This document shows, piece after piece, positions 1-10,436 of a stretch of 64,000 bases of DNA (positions are counted from its first letter, which is position 1; each line of letters opens with the position of its first letter). The notes beneath the pieces are model-generated. The model was not told the origin of the DNA and did no database searches. It saw nothing but the letters and a program-made list of their open reading frames with translations. A program made the translations under genes and the position numbers. The stretch is taken from the NCBI RefSeq assembly GCF_006715725.1, contig NZ_VFNU01000001.1:1550001-1614000 (forward strand), written 5' to 3'. The DNA comes from Nocardioides sp. SLBN-35. GTDB taxonomy: Bacteria > Actinomycetota > Actinomycetes > Propionibacteriales > Nocardioidaceae.

Positions 1-1
1 G

Positions 2-739
<738 letters not shown>

Positions 740-751
740 AGGAACTGAGAG

Positions 752-1033
752 ATGCCTCGCAGCCTGAAGAAGGGCCCCTTCGTCGACGGCCACCTGCTCA
801 AGAAGGTGGACGCCGAGAACGAGAAGGGCACCCACAACGTCATCAAGACCTGGTCGCGCCGGTCCATGATCATCCCCTCGATGATCGGCCACACGATCGC
901 GGTCCACGACGGTCGCAAGCACGTCCCGGTCTTCGTGTCCGACTCCATGGTCGGCCACAAGCTCGGTGAGTTCGCGCCGACCCGCACCTACCGCGGCCAC
1001 GTCAAGGAAGACCGGAAGGGACGCCGTCGATGA
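752..1033 (+). CDS. rpsS: 30S ribosomal protein S19
   Basis: S19 binds the head of the 30S subunit next to S13. The 93-residue product starts [19 protein letters not shown], the standard S19 opening, and keeps the [20 protein letters not shown] core. Its length is typical. A GGAACTGAGAG stretch supplies the ribosome-binding site just before the ATG. The stop codon overlaps the rplV start as ATGA, so translation is likely coupled to the next gene. Confidence 0.97.
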   Translation: MPRSLKKGPFVDGHLLKKVDAENEKGTHNVIKTWSRRSMIIPSMIGHTIAVHDGRKHVPVFVSDSMVGHKLGEFAPTRTYRGHVKEDRKGRRR

Positions 1034-1449
1034 GCACCACTGAGCGCAACCGCGTCAGCGCGCGCCGCGAGTCCCTCCTGGGCGACGAGCCCGGCGCGTT
1101 CGCGACCGCCCGCTTCGTGCGGATCACCCCGATGAAGGCGCGCCGCGTCATCGACCTGGTCCGCGGCCTGCCCGCCGACGAGGCGCTGACCCTGCTGCAG
1201 TTCGCGCCGCAGTCGGCCTCCGAGACCGTCTACAAGGTGCTGCAGAGCGCCGTCGCGAACGCCGCGACCACCGAGGGCCTCGCCACCGGCGACCTGGTCG
1301 TCTCGGTCGCGCGCGTCGACGAGGGTCCGACGATGAAGCGGTGGCGTCCGCGTGCGCAGGGCCGGGCCACCCGGATCAACAAGCGCACCAGCCACATCAC
1401 CATCGCGGTCCAGCCGGCCGATGTCGTCGCGAAGAAGGGCAAGAAGTAA
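1030..1449 (+). CDS. rplV: 50S ribosomal protein L22
   Basis: L22 lines the exit tunnel and contacts all domains of 23S rRNA. The 139-residue product has the family core from about residue 25 ([20 protein letters not shown]) to the C-terminal beta hairpin ([20 protein letters not shown]) that reaches into the tunnel. A roughly 20-residue N-terminal lead precedes the core, as is common in actinobacteria. It overlaps rpsS by four bases, and its TAA stop shares a base with the ATG of rpsC (TAATG). Confidence 0.97.
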   Translation: MSTTERNRVSARRESLLGDEPGAFATARFVRITPMKARRVIDLVRGLPADEALTLLQFAPQSASETVYKVLQSAVANAATTEGLATGDLVVSVARVDEGPTMKRWRPRAQGRATRINKRTSHITIAVQPADVVAKKGKK

Positions 1450-2276
1450 TGGGTCAGAAGATCAACCCGAACGGCTTCCGCCTCGGCATCTCGACCGACC
1501 ACAAGTCGCGTTGGTACGCCGACAAGCTGTACAAGTCCTACGTCGGCGAGGACGTCGCGATCCGCAAGCTGCTCAGCAAGGGCATGGAGCGGGCCGGCAT
1601 CGCCAAGGTCGAGATCGAGCGCACCCGTGACCGGGTCCGCGTCGACATCCACACCGCGCGTCCGGGCATCGTCATCGGTCGCCGCGGCGCCGAGGCCGAC
1701 CGCATCCGTGGCGAGCTCGAGAAGCTCACCGGCAAGCAGGTCCAGCTGAACATCCTCGAGGTGAAGAACCCCGAGATCGACGCGCAGCTGGTCGCCCAGG
1801 GTGTCGCCGAGCAGCTGTCGGGTCGCGTCCAGTTCCGCCGCGCGATGCGCAAGGCCATGCAGACGTCGATGCGTTCCGGTGCCAAGGGCATCCGGATCCA
1901 GTGCTCGGGCCGCCTCAACGGCGCCGAGATGTCGCGCACCGAGTTCTACCGCGAGGGCCGCGTCCCGCTGCACACGCTGCGTGCCGACATCGACTACGGC
2001 TTCTATGAGGCCCGCACGACCTTCGGCCGCATCGGTGTGAAGGTCTGGATCTACAAGGGCGAGGTCGCCGGCACCCGTGCCGAGCGCCAGGCCCAGGCTG
2101 CTGCCCGCGCCGGCGTCCCCGGCCGCGGTGGCCGCCCCAGCCGTGGTGGCGACCGTCCGACCCGTGGGTCGCGCGGGGACCGCCCGAACCGCTCCGACCG
2201 CAACGCGGACGCGCCGGCCGAGTCCGCCGCGCCCGAGGCTGCCGCCGCGGAGCCGACCACCGGAACGGAGTCCTGA
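1449..2276 (+). CDS. rpsC: 30S ribosomal protein S3
   Basis: S3 sits at the mRNA entry of the 30S subunit. I place the start at the ATG that overlaps the rplV stop, giving [14 protein letters not shown], the usual S3 N-terminus, and 275 residues. An N-terminal KH domain carries the [16 protein letters not shown] loop, followed by the S3 C-terminal domain to about residue 205. The last 60 or so residues are a low-complexity Arg/Gly and Ala/Glu tail, typical of actinobacterial S3 and probably disordered. Part of the S10 operon; rplP follows three bases later. Confidence 0.96.
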   Translation: MGQKINPNGFRLGISTDHKSRWYADKLYKSYVGEDVAIRKLLSKGMERAGIAKVEIERTRDRVRVDIHTARPGIVIGRRGAEADRIRGELEKLTGKQVQLNILEVKNPEIDAQLVAQGVAEQLSGRVQFRRAMRKAMQTSMRSGAKGIRIQCSGRLNGAEMSRTEFYREGRVPLHTLRADIDYGFYEARTTFGRIGVKVWIYKGEVAGTRAERQAQAAARAGVPGRGGRPSRGGDRPTRGSRGDRPNRSDRNADAPAESAAPEAAAAEPTTGTES

Positions 2277-2279
2277 CCC

Positions 2280-2699
2280 ATGTTGATGCCGCGTCGCGTC
2301 AAGCACCGCAAGCAGCACCACCCCAAGCGGTCGGGTGCTGCCAAGGGCGGTACGTCGCTCGCGTTCGGTGACTTCGGTATCCAGGCGTTGGAGGGTGCGT
2401 ACGTCACCAACCGGCAGATCGAGTCGGCCCGTATCGCGATGACCCGCCACATCAAGCGTGGCGGAAAGGTCTGGATCAACATCTACCCGGACCGCCCGCT
2501 CACCAAGAAGCCTGCCGAGACCCGCATGGGTTCCGGTAAGGGCTCCCCGGAGTGGTGGGTCGCCAACGTCAAGCCCGGCCGCGTCATGTTCGAGCTCTCC
2601 GGCGTCCCGGAGGACATCGCTCGCGAGGCCATGCGTCGTGCGATCCACAAGCTGCCCATGAAGGCCCGTTTCATCACGCGAGAGGCTGGTGAGTTCTGA
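2280..2699 (+). CDS. rplP: 50S ribosomal protein L16
   Basis: L16 helps shape the A-site tRNA channel of the 50S subunit. The 139-residue sequence begins [15 protein letters not shown] and contains the [18 protein letters not shown] loop that approaches the peptidyl-transferase centre. Length and both termini fit the family. It begins three bases after rpsC and its TGA overlaps the rpmC ATG, so it is translated within the tight S10 gene string. Confidence 0.97.
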   Translation: MLMPRRVKHRKQHHPKRSGAAKGGTSLAFGDFGIQALEGAYVTNRQIESARIAMTRHIKRGGKVWINIYPDRPLTKKPAETRMGSGKGSPEWWVANVKPGRVMFELSGVPEDIAREAMRRAIHKLPMKARFITREAGEF

Positions 2700-2935
2700 T
2701 GGCGAACGTCATCCGCGCCCACGAGCTGGACGAGCTCAACGACGTCGACCTGGAGGCCAAGCTCCGCGAGGCCAAGGAGGAGCTGTTCAACCTCCGCTTC
2801 CAGGCGGCCACCGGCCAGCTGGAGAGCCACGGTCGGCTCCGCACGGTCAAGAAGGACATCGCCCGGATCTACACCGTGGTGCGTGAGCGCGAGCTCGGCA
2901 TCCGGACCGCCCCGGGTACCGAGGAGGGGAACTGA
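2699..2935 (+). CDS. rpmC: 50S ribosomal protein L29
   Basis: L29 lies at the tunnel exit next to L23, where nascent-chain factors dock. The 78-residue product has the two-helix L29 fold: [27 protein letters not shown], then the [18 protein letters not shown] turn. Start and stop overlap both neighbours by one base or more (TGATG at each junction), indicating strict translational coupling in the S10 operon. Confidence 0.96.
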   Translation: MANVIRAHELDELNDVDLEAKLREAKEELFNLRFQAATGQLESHGRLRTVKKDIARIYTVVRERELGIRTAPGTEEGN

Positions 2936-3210
2936 TGAGCGAGTCTGCCGAGACGACTCAGCGCCACGCCCGCAAGACCCGTGAGGGTCTCGTGGTGAGC
3001 GACAAGATGGACAAGACCGTGGTCGTGTCCGTCGAGGACCGTGTCAAGCACGCCCTGTACGGCAAGGTCCTGCGCCGCAACACGCGGCTCAAGGCCCACG
3101 ACGAGCAGAACGACTGCGGCGTCGGCGACCGCGTCCTCATCATGGAGACCCGCCCGCTGTCGGCCACCAAGCGCTGGCGCGTGGTGGAGATCCTCGAGCG
3201 CGCGAAGTAA
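2935..3210 (+). CDS. rpsQ: 30S ribosomal protein S17
   Basis: S17 is a primary 16S rRNA binder of the 30S body. The 91-residue product has the OB-fold signature [19 protein letters not shown] and the conserved [24 protein letters not shown] short N-terminal arm (about 15 residues) precedes the fold. This is the last gene of the S10 group here; a 65-base gap with a weak imperfect hairpin separates it from rplN, the first gene of the spc group. Confidence 0.96.
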   Translation: MSESAETTQRHARKTREGLVVSDKMDKTVVVSVEDRVKHALYGKVLRRNTRLKAHDEQNDCGVGDRVLIMETRPLSATKRWRVVEILERAK

Positions 3211-3275
3211 ATCCGTTCGGCCAGGCTCACCGCCCGTGAGGCGATGAGAACCGGCACGACAACCAGGAGAAATCG

Positions 3276-3644
3276 ATGATTCAGCAGGAGTCGCGACTCA
3301 AGGTCGCCGACAACACCGGTGCCAAGGAGATCCTTTGCATCCGCGTGCTCGGCGGCTCCGGTCGTCGCTACGCCGGGATCGGTGACGTCATCGTCGCCAC
3401 TGTCAAGGACGCCATTCCCGGTGGCAACGTCAAGAAGGGCGAGGTCGTCAAGGCCGTCGTCGTGCGCACCGTCAAGGAGCGCCGCCGCCCCGACGGTTCG
3501 TACATCCGCTTCGACGAGAACGCGGCGGTGATCCTCAAGAACGACGGCGAGCCCCGCGGTACCCGCATCTTCGGCCCCGTCGGCCGCGAGCTGCGTGAGA
3601 AGAAGTTCATGAAGATCATCTCGCTGGCTCCGGAGGTGCTGTGA
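3276..3644 (+). CDS. rplN: 50S ribosomal protein L14
   Basis: L14 forms intersubunit bridges and is the landing site of the silencing factor RsfS. The 122-residue product starts [24 protein letters not shown] and ends in the [22 protein letters not shown] to [22 protein letters not shown] region, all standard. A clear AGGAGAAA ribosome-binding site lies six bases before the ATG. First gene of the spc group; its TGA overlaps the start of rplX. Confidence 0.97.
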   Translation: MIQQESRLKVADNTGAKEILCIRVLGGSGRRYAGIGDVIVATVKDAIPGGNVKKGEVVKAVVVRTVKERRRPDGSYIRFDENAAVILKNDGEPRGTRIFGPVGRELREKKFMKIISLAPEVL

Positions 3645-4039
3645 TGGCTGCCCGCAAGAAGTCCGAGCAGGTTCGCAAGAAGCCCAACCTGCGCGTCAAG
3701 AAGGGCGACACCGTCAAGGTCATCGCCGGCAAGGACAAGGGCGCCGAGGGCAAGATCATCAAGGTCCTCCGTGAGGAGGAGCGCGTGATCGTCGAGGGTG
3801 TCAACCGGATCAAGAAGCACACCAAGGTCGTCGACCAGGGTGGGCGCGCCGGCAACACCGGCGGCATCATCACCACCGAGGCCCCCATCCACGTGTCCAA
3901 CGTGATGCTGGTCGAGGGTGACGGCGTCACCAAGGTCGGCTACAAGCGGGTCGACGTGACCAAGCGTCGCCCCGATGGTTCCGAGTACCCCTCGACGCGC
4001 AGCGTGCGCATCTCCCGCAAGACCGGGAAGGAGATCTGA
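3644..4039 (+). CDS. rplX: 50S ribosomal protein L24
   Basis: L24 starts 50S assembly and stands at the tunnel exit. I start it at ATG 3644, whose A is the last base of the rplN stop (TGATG); an in-frame GTG at 3641 would add one residue and is less likely. The 131-residue product contains the KOW motif ([20 protein letters not shown], residues about 19-38). It has an N-terminal Lys/Arg arm and is longer at both ends than the E. coli protein. Confidence 0.95.
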   Translation: MAARKKSEQVRKKPNLRVKKGDTVKVIAGKDKGAEGKIIKVLREEERVIVEGVNRIKKHTKVVDQGGRAGNTGGIITTEAPIHVSNVMLVEGDGVTKVGYKRVDVTKRRPDGSEYPSTRSVRISRKTGKEI

Positions 4040-4040
4040 G

Positions 4041-4610
4041 ATGAGCGAGACCACCATCGAGAAGGTCACCCCTCGGCTCAAGACCAAGTACCGCGAGGAG
4101 ATCCTCCCGGCGCTCAAGGACGAGTTCGAGATCGCCAACGTCATGCAGGTCCCCGGTCTGGTGAAGATCGTGGTCAACATGGGTGTCGGCGAGGCCGCCC
4201 GCGACTCGAAGCTGATCGAGGGCGCGATCCGCGACCTCACCGCGATCACGGGCCAGAAGCCGGCCGTGACCAAGGCGCGCAAGTCCATCGCCCAGTTCAA
4301 GCTGCGCGAGGGCATGCCGATCGGCACGCACGTCACCCTGCGGGGCGACCGGATGTGGGAGTTCCTCGACCGCCTGCTGGCGCTCGCCCTCCCGCGAATC
4401 CGTGACTTCCGTGGCCTGTCGCCGAAGCAGTTCGACGGCCGCGGCAACTACACGTTCGGCCTGACCGAGCAGGTCATGTTCCACGAGATCGACCAGGACA
4501 AGGTCGACCGCCAGCGGGGCATGGACATCACCATCGTCACCACGGCGACCAACGACGAGCAGGGGCGCGCGCTGCTGAAGCAGCTCGGCTTCCCGTTCAA
4601 GGAGAACTGA
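4041..4610 (+). CDS. rplE: 50S ribosomal protein L5
   Basis: L5 binds 5S rRNA and contacts the P-site tRNA. The ATG at 4041, one base after the rplX stop, gives [21 protein letters not shown] and a 189-residue protein of normal length. Family landmarks include [43 protein letters not shown] and the C-terminal [18 protein letters not shown]. An upstream in-frame start would invade rplX and is rejected. rpsN follows one base later. Confidence 0.96.
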
Positions 4611-4611
4611 C

Positions 4612-4797
4612 ATGGCGAAGACTGCGCTCAAGGTCAAGGCGGCCCGCAAGCCCAAGTTCGCGGTGCGCGGCTACACCCGCTGCCAGCGGTGCGGCCGGCC
4701 CAAGGCGGTCTACCGCAAGTTCGGCCTGTGCCGGATCTGCCTGCGGGAGATGGCCCACCGCGGCGAGCTGCCCGGCGTCACCAAGTCGAGCTGGTAA
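4612..4797 (+). CDS. rpsN: 30S ribosomal protein S14, zinc-binding type (S14Z)
   Basis: S14 is required late in 30S head assembly. This 61-residue copy is the short zinc-ribbon form: the ligands are the two CxxC pairs in RCQRCGRP and GLCRICLRE (cysteines near residues 24, 27, 40 and 43). Actinobacteria often keep this housekeeping form beside rplE and a longer zinc-independent paralogue elsewhere that is induced when zinc is scarce; no second copy is in this window. A 65-base gap with a small CCCTC/GAGGG hairpin leads to rpsH. Confidence 0.96.
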
Positions 4798-4862
4798 CAC
4801 CCAACCGTTGAAGGTCCCTCTGCCGTGCGCGGAGGGAAACCACAGCAGAAAGAACACACATC

Positions 4863-5267
4863 ATGACGATGACTGACCCGATCGCAGACATGCTCACGCG
4901 TCTGCGCAACGCCAACCAGGCGTACCACGACGCGGTGACCATGCCGTACAGCAAGCTCAAGGAAGGCGTCGCGGAGATCCTCAAGCAGGAGGGTTACATC
5001 ACCTCCTACGCGGTCGCCGACAACGAGAACGGCGTCGGCAAGCTGCTGACCGTGACCCTCAAGTACGGCCGCAACCGTGAGCGCTCGCTCGCCGGTGTGC
5101 GCCGCATCAGCAAGCCCGGTCTGCGGGTGTACGCCAAGCACACCGGTCTGCCGAGGGTTCTCGGCGGCCTGGGCGTGGCGATCATCTCGACCAGCCAGGG
5201 TCTGCTGACCGACCGCCAGGCCAACCAGAAGGGCGTGGGTGGGGAAGTCCTCGCCTACGTCTGGTGA
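4863..5267 (+). CDS. rpsH: 30S ribosomal protein S8
   Basis: S8 organises the central domain of 16S rRNA and, in E. coli, represses its own operon. The 134-residue product begins [20 protein letters not shown] and ends [11 protein letters not shown], both typical. ATG 4863 is used with a second ATG two codons later, so the true N-terminus could be either. The relatively long upstream gap (65 bases) could hold a regulatory hairpin, but I cannot show an S8 site. Confidence 0.96.
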   Translation: MTMTDPIADMLTRLRNANQAYHDAVTMPYSKLKEGVAEILKQEGYITSYAVADNENGVGKLLTVTLKYGRNRERSLAGVRRISKPGLRVYAKHTGLPRVLGGLGVAIISTSQGLLTDRQANQKGVGGEVLAYVW

Positions 5268-5289
5268 CAAGGGAAGGAGAGAGAAGAAC

Positions 5290-5829
5290 ATGTCGCGCAT
5301 CGGCAAGCTCCCCGTCCCGGTCCCCGCGGGCGTCGACGTCCAGCTGGACGGCCCCGTCGTCACGGTGAAGGGCCCCAAGGGCACCCTGAGCCACACCGTG
5401 GTCGCTCCGATCACGGTCGAGAAGGGCGATGGCGTCCTCGACGTCAAGCGTCCCGACGACGAGCGCCTGTCCAAGGCCTACCACGGCCTGTCCCGGACGC
5501 TCATCAACAACATGGTCGTCGGTGTCACCGAGGGCTACGAGAAGAAGCTCGAGATCGTGGGCGTGGGCTACCGCGTCCTGTCCAAGGGCCCGACCCAGCT
5601 GGAGTTCCAGCTCGGCTACTCGCACCCGATCATCTTCGACGCTCCCGAGGGCATCACCTTCACGGTGGAGGGCCCGACGAAGCTCGGAGTCCTCGGCATC
5701 GACAAGCAGCTGGTCGGCGAGGTCGCCGCCAACATCCGCAAGCTTCGCAAGCCCGAGCCGTACAAGGGCAAGGGCGTTCGGTACGCCGGCGAGCATGTCC
5801 GTCGCAAGGTCGGAAAGGCTGGTAAGTGA
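5290..5829 (+). CDS. rplF: 50S ribosomal protein L6
   Basis: L6 sits at the base of the L7/L12 stalk near the factor-binding site. ATG 5290 follows an AAGGAGAGAGAAG purine run and gives [17 protein letters not shown], the standard start; in-frame codons further upstream lie in rpsH. The 179-residue product has the two L6 repeats and the [34 protein letters not shown] signature near its end. rplR starts two bases after its stop. Confidence 0.96.
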   Translation: MSRIGKLPVPVPAGVDVQLDGPVVTVKGPKGTLSHTVVAPITVEKGDGVLDVKRPDDERLSKAYHGLSRTLINNMVVGVTEGYEKKLEIVGVGYRVLSKGPTQLEFQLGYSHPIIFDAPEGITFTVEGPTKLGVLGIDKQLVGEVAANIRKLRKPEPYKGKGVRYAGEHVRRKVGKAGK

Positions 5830-5831
5830 CC

Positions 5832-6215
5832 ATGGCGATCACCCTCAAGCACCAGCGGAACCTCTCGGCTCGCGCCAGCTCCAAGCTGCGCCGCCAGATC
5901 CGCGGTCGCAAGAAGATCTCCGGTACCTCCGAGCGTCCGCGCCTGGTGGTCACCCGGTCGAGCAAGCACATCACCGCGCAGGTCGTCGACGACCTCGTCG
6001 GCAAGACCCTCGTGTCGGCCTCGACCCTCGAGGGCGACCTGCGCGCCTTCGACGGCGACAAGACCGCCAAGGCGAAGAAGGTCGGCGAGCTCGTTGCCGC
6101 CCGCGCCAAGGAGCAGGGCGTCGAGTCGGTCGTCTTCGACCGGTCGGGCAACAAGTATCACGGTCGCATCGCGGCCCTGGCAGATGGCGCCCGCGAGGGC
6201 GGCCTGACCTTCTGA
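5832..6215 (+). CDS. rplR: 50S ribosomal protein L18
   Basis: L18 carries 5S rRNA into the large subunit together with L5. The ATG at 5832 gives [28 protein letters not shown] and 127 residues; a GTG at 5826 overlapping the rplF stop would add two residues and is possible. The [16 protein letters not shown] and C-terminal [26 protein letters not shown] segments are diagnostic of the family. Confidence 0.95.
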   Translation: MAITLKHQRNLSARASSKLRRQIRGRKKISGTSERPRLVVTRSSKHITAQVVDDLVGKTLVSASTLEGDLRAFDGDKTAKAKKVGELVAARAKEQGVESVVFDRSGNKYHGRIAALADGAREGGLTF

Positions 6216-6240
6216 CCGCGAACAGGACTGAGGAGAGATC

Positions 6241-6885
6241 ATGAGCGGACCCCAGCGCGGACAGCGTTCGGGCGGCGACCGTGGCGGCCGTGGTGGCCGT
6301 GACGGCGGTCGCGGTGGCGCCGAGAAGAGCCAGTACGTCGAGCGTGTCGTCGCGATCAACCGCGTCGCCAAGGTCGTGAAGGGTGGTCGACGCTTCAGCT
6401 TCACCGCCCTGGTGATCGTCGGTGACGGCGACGGCCTGGTGGGCGTCGGCTACGGCAAGGCCAAGGAAGTTCCCGCGGCGATCGCCAAGGGCGTCGAGGA
6501 GGCGAAGAAGAACTTCTTCCGCGTCCCCCGCGTCCAGGGCACCATCCCGCACCCGGTCCAGGGCGAGAAGGCCGCCGGCGTGGTGTTCCTGCGCCCGGCC
6601 GCTCCCGGTACCGGTGTGATCGCGGGTGGCCCGGTGCGTGCGGTTCTCGAGTGCGCCGGCATCCATGACGTGCTCAGCAAGTCGCTGGGCTCGTCCAACC
6701 AGATCAACATCGTGCACGCGACCGTCGCGGCGCTCCAGATGCTGGAGCAGCCCGAGTCGGTGGCCGCGCGTCGTGGTCTGCCCGTCGAGCACGTCGCCCC
6801 GGCGGCGCTGCTCAAGGCCAAGGCCGAGGGCGAGGCCGCTGCGGCCGCCGCCAAGGCGTCGGCCCCTGAGGCGGTGTCCATCTGA
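6241..6885 (+). CDS. rpsE: 30S ribosomal protein S5
   Basis: S5 helps form the mRNA entry helicase site and affects decoding accuracy. The 214-residue product has an N-terminal Gly/Arg/Asp-rich arm of about 30 residues, the dsRBD-like S5 N-terminal domain ([31 protein letters not shown]) and the C-terminal domain with the [24 protein letters not shown] motif. The last 25 residues are an Ala/Glu tail. GAGGAGAG just before the ATG is the ribosome-binding site. The TGA overlaps rpmD. Confidence 0.96.
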   Translation: MSGPQRGQRSGGDRGGRGGRDGGRGGAEKSQYVERVVAINRVAKVVKGGRRFSFTALVIVGDGDGLVGVGYGKAKEVPAAIAKGVEEAKKNFFRVPRVQGTIPHPVQGEKAAGVVFLRPAAPGTGVIAGGPVRAVLECAGIHDVLSKSLGSSNQINIVHATVAALQMLEQPESVAARRGLPVEHVAPAALLKAKAEGEAAAAAAKASAPEAVSI

Positions 6886-7073
6886 TGGCACAGCTGAAGG
6901 TCCAGCAGACCAAGTCGAAGATCGGTGCCAAGGCCAACCAGCGTGAGACGCTGCGCAGCCTCGGCCTCAAGCGGATCGGCGACGTCGTGATCAAGGAGGA
7001 CCGTCCCGAGATCCGGGGCATGGTCCACACCGTCCGTCACATGGTGACGGTCGAGGTCGTCGGAGGCGAGTGA
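6885..7073 (+). CDS. rpmD: 50S ribosomal protein L30
   Basis: L30 is a small globular protein of the 50S subunit. The 62-residue product ([38 protein letters not shown] and [14 protein letters not shown]) matches the bacterial L30 pattern in length and sequence. It overlaps the rpsE stop by one base; rplO follows two bases after its own stop. Confidence 0.96.
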   Translation: MAQLKVQQTKSKIGAKANQRETLRSLGLKRIGDVVIKEDRPEIRGMVHTVRHMVTVEVVGGE

Positions 7074-7075
7074 CA

Positions 7076-7516
7076 ATGACGCTCAAGCTGCACCACCTGC
7101 GCCCCGCGCCGGGCGCCAAGACCGCCAAGACCCGCGTGGGTCGTGGTGAGGGCTCCAAGGGCAAGACCGCCGGTCGTGGTACGAAGGGCACCAAGGCCCG
7201 CTACCAGGTCCCGGTCGCGTTCGAGGGTGGCCAGATGCCGCTGCACATGCGGCTCCCGAAGCTCAAGGGCTTCAAGAACCCCTTCAAGGTGACCTTCCAG
7301 GTCGTCAACCTCGACCGGATCAGCGCGCTGTTCCCCGAGGGCGGCGACGTCACCCCGGAGACGCTGGTCGCCAAGGGCGCCGTCCGCAAGGGCGAGCTCG
7401 TCAAGGTGCTCGGCCAGGGTGACCTGACGGTCAAGGTGTCGGTGAGCGCGAACGCGTTCTCGGCGTCGGCCAAGGAGAAGATCGAGGGCGCCGGCGGGAC
7501 CATCACGGTCCTGTGA
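7076..7516 (+). CDS. rplO: 50S ribosomal protein L15
   Basis: L15 binds 23S rRNA in late 50S assembly. I start it at ATG 7076 ([38 protein letters not shown]); a GTG at 7070 is in frame but overlaps the rpmD stop. The Gly-rich N-terminal half and the C-terminal [22 protein letters not shown] are typical; 146 residues is normal. It closes the spc ribosomal-protein run and is followed by a strong hairpin. Confidence 0.96.
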   Translation: MTLKLHHLRPAPGAKTAKTRVGRGEGSKGKTAGRGTKGTKARYQVPVAFEGGQMPLHMRLPKLKGFKNPFKVTFQVVNLDRISALFPEGGDVTPETLVAKGAVRKGELVKVLGQGDLTVKVSVSANAFSASAKEKIEGAGGTITVL

Positions 7517-7524
7517 CGGCGCTG

Positions 7525-7574
7525 CGAGGGGCGCGTCGGCCCCGGGTGTTGCCCGGGGCCCGCCGCGCCCCTCG
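7525..7574 (+). terminator. Long intrinsic-type hairpin after rplO
   Basis: A two-part stem-loop lies nine bases after the rplO stop. The outer stem is 11 perfect pairs (CGAGGGGCGCG at 7525-7535 with 7564-7574) and the inner one nine perfect pairs (GGCCCCGGG at 7538-7546 with 7552-7560), closed by a five-base loop. No T-run follows, so this is the T-less form of terminator often proposed for actinobacteria; it could also be an attenuator that lowers expression of secY relative to the ribosomal genes. Confidence 0.7.
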
Positions 7575-7640
7575 TGTCATCTCCGCACCTGCTCCTCGGC
7601 AGGCTCGGCGTACCCCGTCAGGCGGCTGTGTGCCCCCTGT

Positions 7641-7668
7641 TAGGCTTCCCGCTGGCCACAAGGCCAGC
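7641..7668 (+). promoter_or_regulatory. Probable secY promoter -10 and leader hairpin
   Basis: A TAGGCT hexamer (7641-7646) fits the TANNNT form of actinobacterial -10 boxes. Immediately downstream is a perfect seven-pair hairpin with a four-base loop, GCTGGCC-ACAA-GGCCAGC (7651-7668), which would lie in the 5' leader of the secY transcript, 20 bases ahead of the start codon. No good -35 is visible. The pairing is seen directly; the promoter assignment is inferred. Confidence 0.45.
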
Positions 7669-7688
7669 GATGAGAGAAGAGGACCCGC

Positions 7689-9002
7689 GTGCTCACCGCG
7701 TTCGTGAACGCCTTCCGGACCCCGGACCTGCGGCGCAAGCTGCTGTTCGTCCTGTTGATCATCGTCATCTTCAGGGCCGGGTCGCAGATCCCGGCACCTG
7801 GCGTGCATGTCTCCAACGTGGAGAAGTGCATCAAGGTGGTCGAGGAAGGCAGCAACGCCAGTCTCTACAGCCTGGTCAACCTGTTCTCCGGTGGAGCTCT
7901 CCTCCAGCTGACGATCTTCGCGCTCGGCATCATGCCGTACATCACCGCGAGCATCATCCTGCAGCTGCTCGTCGTGGTGATCCCGCGACTCGAGGCCCTC
8001 AAGAAGGAGGGTCAGGCCGGCCAGACGAAGATCACGCAGTACACGCGCTACCTCACGCTGGGCCTCGCGCTCCTGCAGGCCACCGGCATCGTCGCGCTCG
8101 CGCGCTCCGGCAACCTGCTGCAGGGCTGTGACAGCACGCAGTACCCGTTGCTGCACAGCAACGACACCAAGACCTTCCTCGTCATGGTCGTGACCATGAC
8201 GGCCGGCACCGCCGTCATCATGTGGCTCGGTGAGCTCATCACCGAGCGCGGCGTCGGCAACGGCATGTCCATCCTGATCTTCACCCAGGTCGTCGCGACC
8301 TTCCCGATCGCCCTGTGGCAGGTCAAGATCAGCCAGGGTTGGTGGACCTTCGGCATCGTCGTCATCATCGGCCTCGTCCTCGTGGCCGCGGTCATCTTCA
8401 TCGAGCAGGCGCAGCGCCGGATCCCGGTGCAGTACGCCCGCCGCATGGTGGGCCGCAAGATGTTCGGCGGCAGCTCGACGTACATCCCGCTCAAGGTCAA
8501 CCAGGCCGGCATCATCCCGGTCATCTTCGCCTCGTCGCTGCTCTACCTGCCGGCGATGGCGGTCCAGTTCAACCAGGAGAACCCCAACAGGTTCATCCGG
8601 TGGGTCAACGAGTACCTCGTCGACCAGGGCCACCCGGTGCACATGGCGGCCTACTTCCTGTTGATCATCTTCTTCACCTACTTCTACGTGTCGATCACCT
8701 TCAACCCGCAAGAGGTGGCCGACAACATGAAGAAGTACGGCGGCTTCATCCCCGGGATCCGGGCGGGCAAGCCGACCCAGGACTACCTGTCCTACGTCCT
8801 GTCCCGCATCACGTTGCCGGGCGCTCTCTACCTGGGTCTGATCTCGCTCGTACCGCTGATCGCGTTCGTGCTGATCAATGCCAACCAGAACTTCCCGTTC
8901 GGTGGCACGTCCATCCTGATCATGGTCGGCGTCGCGCTCGACACGGTGAAGCAGATCGAGAGCCAGCTCCAGCAGCGCAACTACGAAGGATTCCTGCGTT
9001 GA
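7689..9002 (+). CDS. secY: Preprotein translocase subunit SecY
   Basis: SecY is the channel of the Sec translocon in the cytoplasmic membrane, working with SecE/SecG and SecA. The 437-residue product has ten predicted hydrophobic segments, beginning [22 protein letters not shown]. The [11 protein letters not shown] and cytoplasmic-loop [20 protein letters not shown] motifs are diagnostic. The GTG start follows AGAAGAGGA. Its stop TGA overlaps the TTG start of adk. It is separated from rplO by a terminator-like hairpin and a promoter-like site, so it probably heads its own unit with adk and map. Confidence 0.97.
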   Translation: MLTAFVNAFRTPDLRRKLLFVLLIIVIFRAGSQIPAPGVHVSNVEKCIKVVEEGSNASLYSLVNLFSGGALLQLTIFALGIMPYITASIILQLLVVVIPRLEALKKEGQAGQTKITQYTRYLTLGLALLQATGIVALARSGNLLQGCDSTQYPLLHSNDTKTFLVMVVTMTAGTAVIMWLGELITERGVGNGMSILIFTQVVATFPIALWQVKISQGWWTFGIVVIIGLVLVAAVIFIEQAQRRIPVQYARRMVGRKMFGGSSTYIPLKVNQAGIIPVIFASSLLYLPAMAVQFNQENPNRFIRWVNEYLVDQGHPVHMAAYFLLIIFFTYFYVSITFNPQEVADNMKKYGGFIPGIRAGKPTQDYLSYVLSRITLPGALYLGLISLVPLIAFVLINANQNFPFGGTSILIMVGVALDTVKQIESQLQQRNYEGFLR

Positions 9003-9574
9003 GGCTTCTGATCATGGGCCCTCCGGGTGCCGGCAAGGGCACCCAGGCGAAGGCCGTCGCCGACCACTTCGGCGTCCCGGCCATCTCCACCGGCGACATC
9101 TTCCGCGCGAACGTCGGCCAGGGCACCCCGCTCGGTATCGAGGCGAAGCGCTACATGGACGCCGGCGAGTACGTGCCCGACGAGGTCACCAACAACATGG
9201 TGCGCGACCGGATCGCCGAGCCGGACGCCGAGAAGGGCTTCCTGCTCGACGGCTACCCGCGCACGCTGGCGCAGGTCACCGAGCTCGACAGCATGATCGA
9301 CGCGACCGGGCACCGGCTCGACGCCGTGCTCTGCCTGACCGTCGACCAGGAGGCCGTCGTCGGTCGCCTGCTCAAGCGGGCCGAGATCGAGGGTCGCGCC
9401 GACGACACCGAGGACGTCATCCGGCGCCGCCTCGAGGTCTACGCCGAGGAGACCGAGCCGCTCATCGCGGTCTACGCCGAGCGCGGGCTGGTCGTCTCGG
9501 TCGACGGCATGGGCGAGATCGACGACGTCCAGCAGCGGATCTTCGACGCGCTCGACGACATCCCGCAGAGCTGA
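8999..9574 (+). CDS. adk: Adenylate kinase
   Basis: Catalyses ATP + AMP = 2 ADP. The TTG start at 8999 overlaps the secY stop and gives [21 protein letters not shown], with the P-loop [10 protein letters not shown] at residues 7-16. STGDIFRA and the DGYPRTLAQ motif for AMP binding are present. At 191 residues it is the short form: the LID between [20 protein letters not shown] is only a small loop without zinc cysteines. If TTG is not used, an ATG at 9014 would cut five residues from the first strand, which is less likely. Confidence 0.95.
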   Translation: MRLLIMGPPGAGKGTQAKAVADHFGVPAISTGDIFRANVGQGTPLGIEAKRYMDAGEYVPDEVTNNMVRDRIAEPDAEKGFLLDGYPRTLAQVTELDSMIDATGHRLDAVLCLTVDQEAVVGRLLKRAEIEGRADDTEDVIRRRLEVYAEETEPLIAVYAERGLVVSVDGMGEIDDVQQRIFDALDDIPQS

Positions 9575-9583
9575 TCTCCCCAC

Positions 9584-10426
9584 TTGTTCTTCGACCAGCA
9601 CCGGATCGAGATCAAGACGCCGGAGCAGGTACGCGTGATGCGTGCGGCCGGCCTCGTTGTCGGCCGCACGCTCGCGCGTCTGCGTGACGCGGTCCGGCCC
9701 GGCGTCACCACCGCCGAGCTCGACGCACTCGCCGAGCGGAGCATCCGCGAGCAGGGCGCCGTCCCGTCCTTCCTCGGGTACGGCGAGCCGCCGTTCCCCG
9801 CCAGCATCTGCGCCTCGGTGAACGACGAGGTCGTCCACGGCATCCCCGGTCCCCGGGTGCTCGCCGAGGGCGACGCGATCTCGATCGACTGCGGCGCCAT
9901 CGTCTTCGACGACTCCGGCCAGGGCTGGCACGGCGACGCCGCGATCACCGTCGCCGTCGGCGCCGTGCGCGAGGAGGTCGCCGAGCTGATGCGGGTCACC
10001 GAGGAGTCCCTGTGGCGCGGCCTGGCCGCAGCGCGCGCCGGTGGCCGGGTCGGTGACATCTCGCACGCCGTGGCGTCGTACGTCCGCAGCCAGGGGGACT
10101 ACGGCATCGTCGACGGCTACACCGGCCACGGCATCGGCACCGCCATGCACATGGAGCCCGATGTCCCCAACGAGGGACGCCCCGGACGCGGTCCGCGTCT
10201 GCGCCAGGGCACCGCGCTGGCCGTCGAGCCGATGGTCAGCCTCGGCACCCACGACAGCGACGTGGCCGCCGACGAGTGGACCGTCGTCACGACCGACGGC
10301 AGCTGGGCCGCTCACTACGAGCACAGCTTCGCCCTCACCGAGAACGGCGTGTGGGTGCTGACGGCCGAGGACGGTGGCCGAGCGCGGCTGGAGGCCCTCG
10401 GCGTTCCGTATGGCGGCGAGGACTAG
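9584..10426 (+). CDS. map: Type I methionine aminopeptidase
   Basis: Removes the initiator Met from nascent proteins. TTG start at 9584 gives MFFDQHRIEIKTPEQVRVMRAAGLVVGRT and 280 residues. The five metal ligands are visible in their motifs: Asp in ISIDCGAIV, Asp in GWHGDAAITV, His in TGHGIGTAMH, Glu in AVEPMVSLGT and Glu in YEHSFALTE. The substrate His lies in NDEVVHGIP. It follows adk by nine bases. Its TAG stop doubles as the first half of the -10 box of the next gene. Confidence 0.95.
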   Translation: MFFDQHRIEIKTPEQVRVMRAAGLVVGRTLARLRDAVRPGVTTAELDALAERSIREQGAVPSFLGYGEPPFPASICASVNDEVVHGIPGPRVLAEGDAISIDCGAIVFDDSGQGWHGDAAITVAVGAVREEVAELMRVTEESLWRGLAAARAGGRVGDISHAVASYVRSQGDYGIVDGYTGHGIGTAMHMEPDVPNEGRPGRGPRLRQGTALAVEPMVSLGTHDSDVAADEWTVVTTDGSWAAHYEHSFALTENGVWVLTAEDGGRARLEALGVPYGGED

Positions 10427-10436
10427 TCTGAACGCC
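10424..10436 (+). promoter_or_regulatory. Leaderless -10 for isochorismate synthase
   Basis: TAGTCT at 10424-10429 lies seven bases before ATG 10437, so transcription should begin at or next to the start codon. The first three bases are the stop codon of map. No ribosome-binding site precedes the ATG, consistent with a leaderless mRNA. Pattern seen directly; use inferred. Confidence 0.55.
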
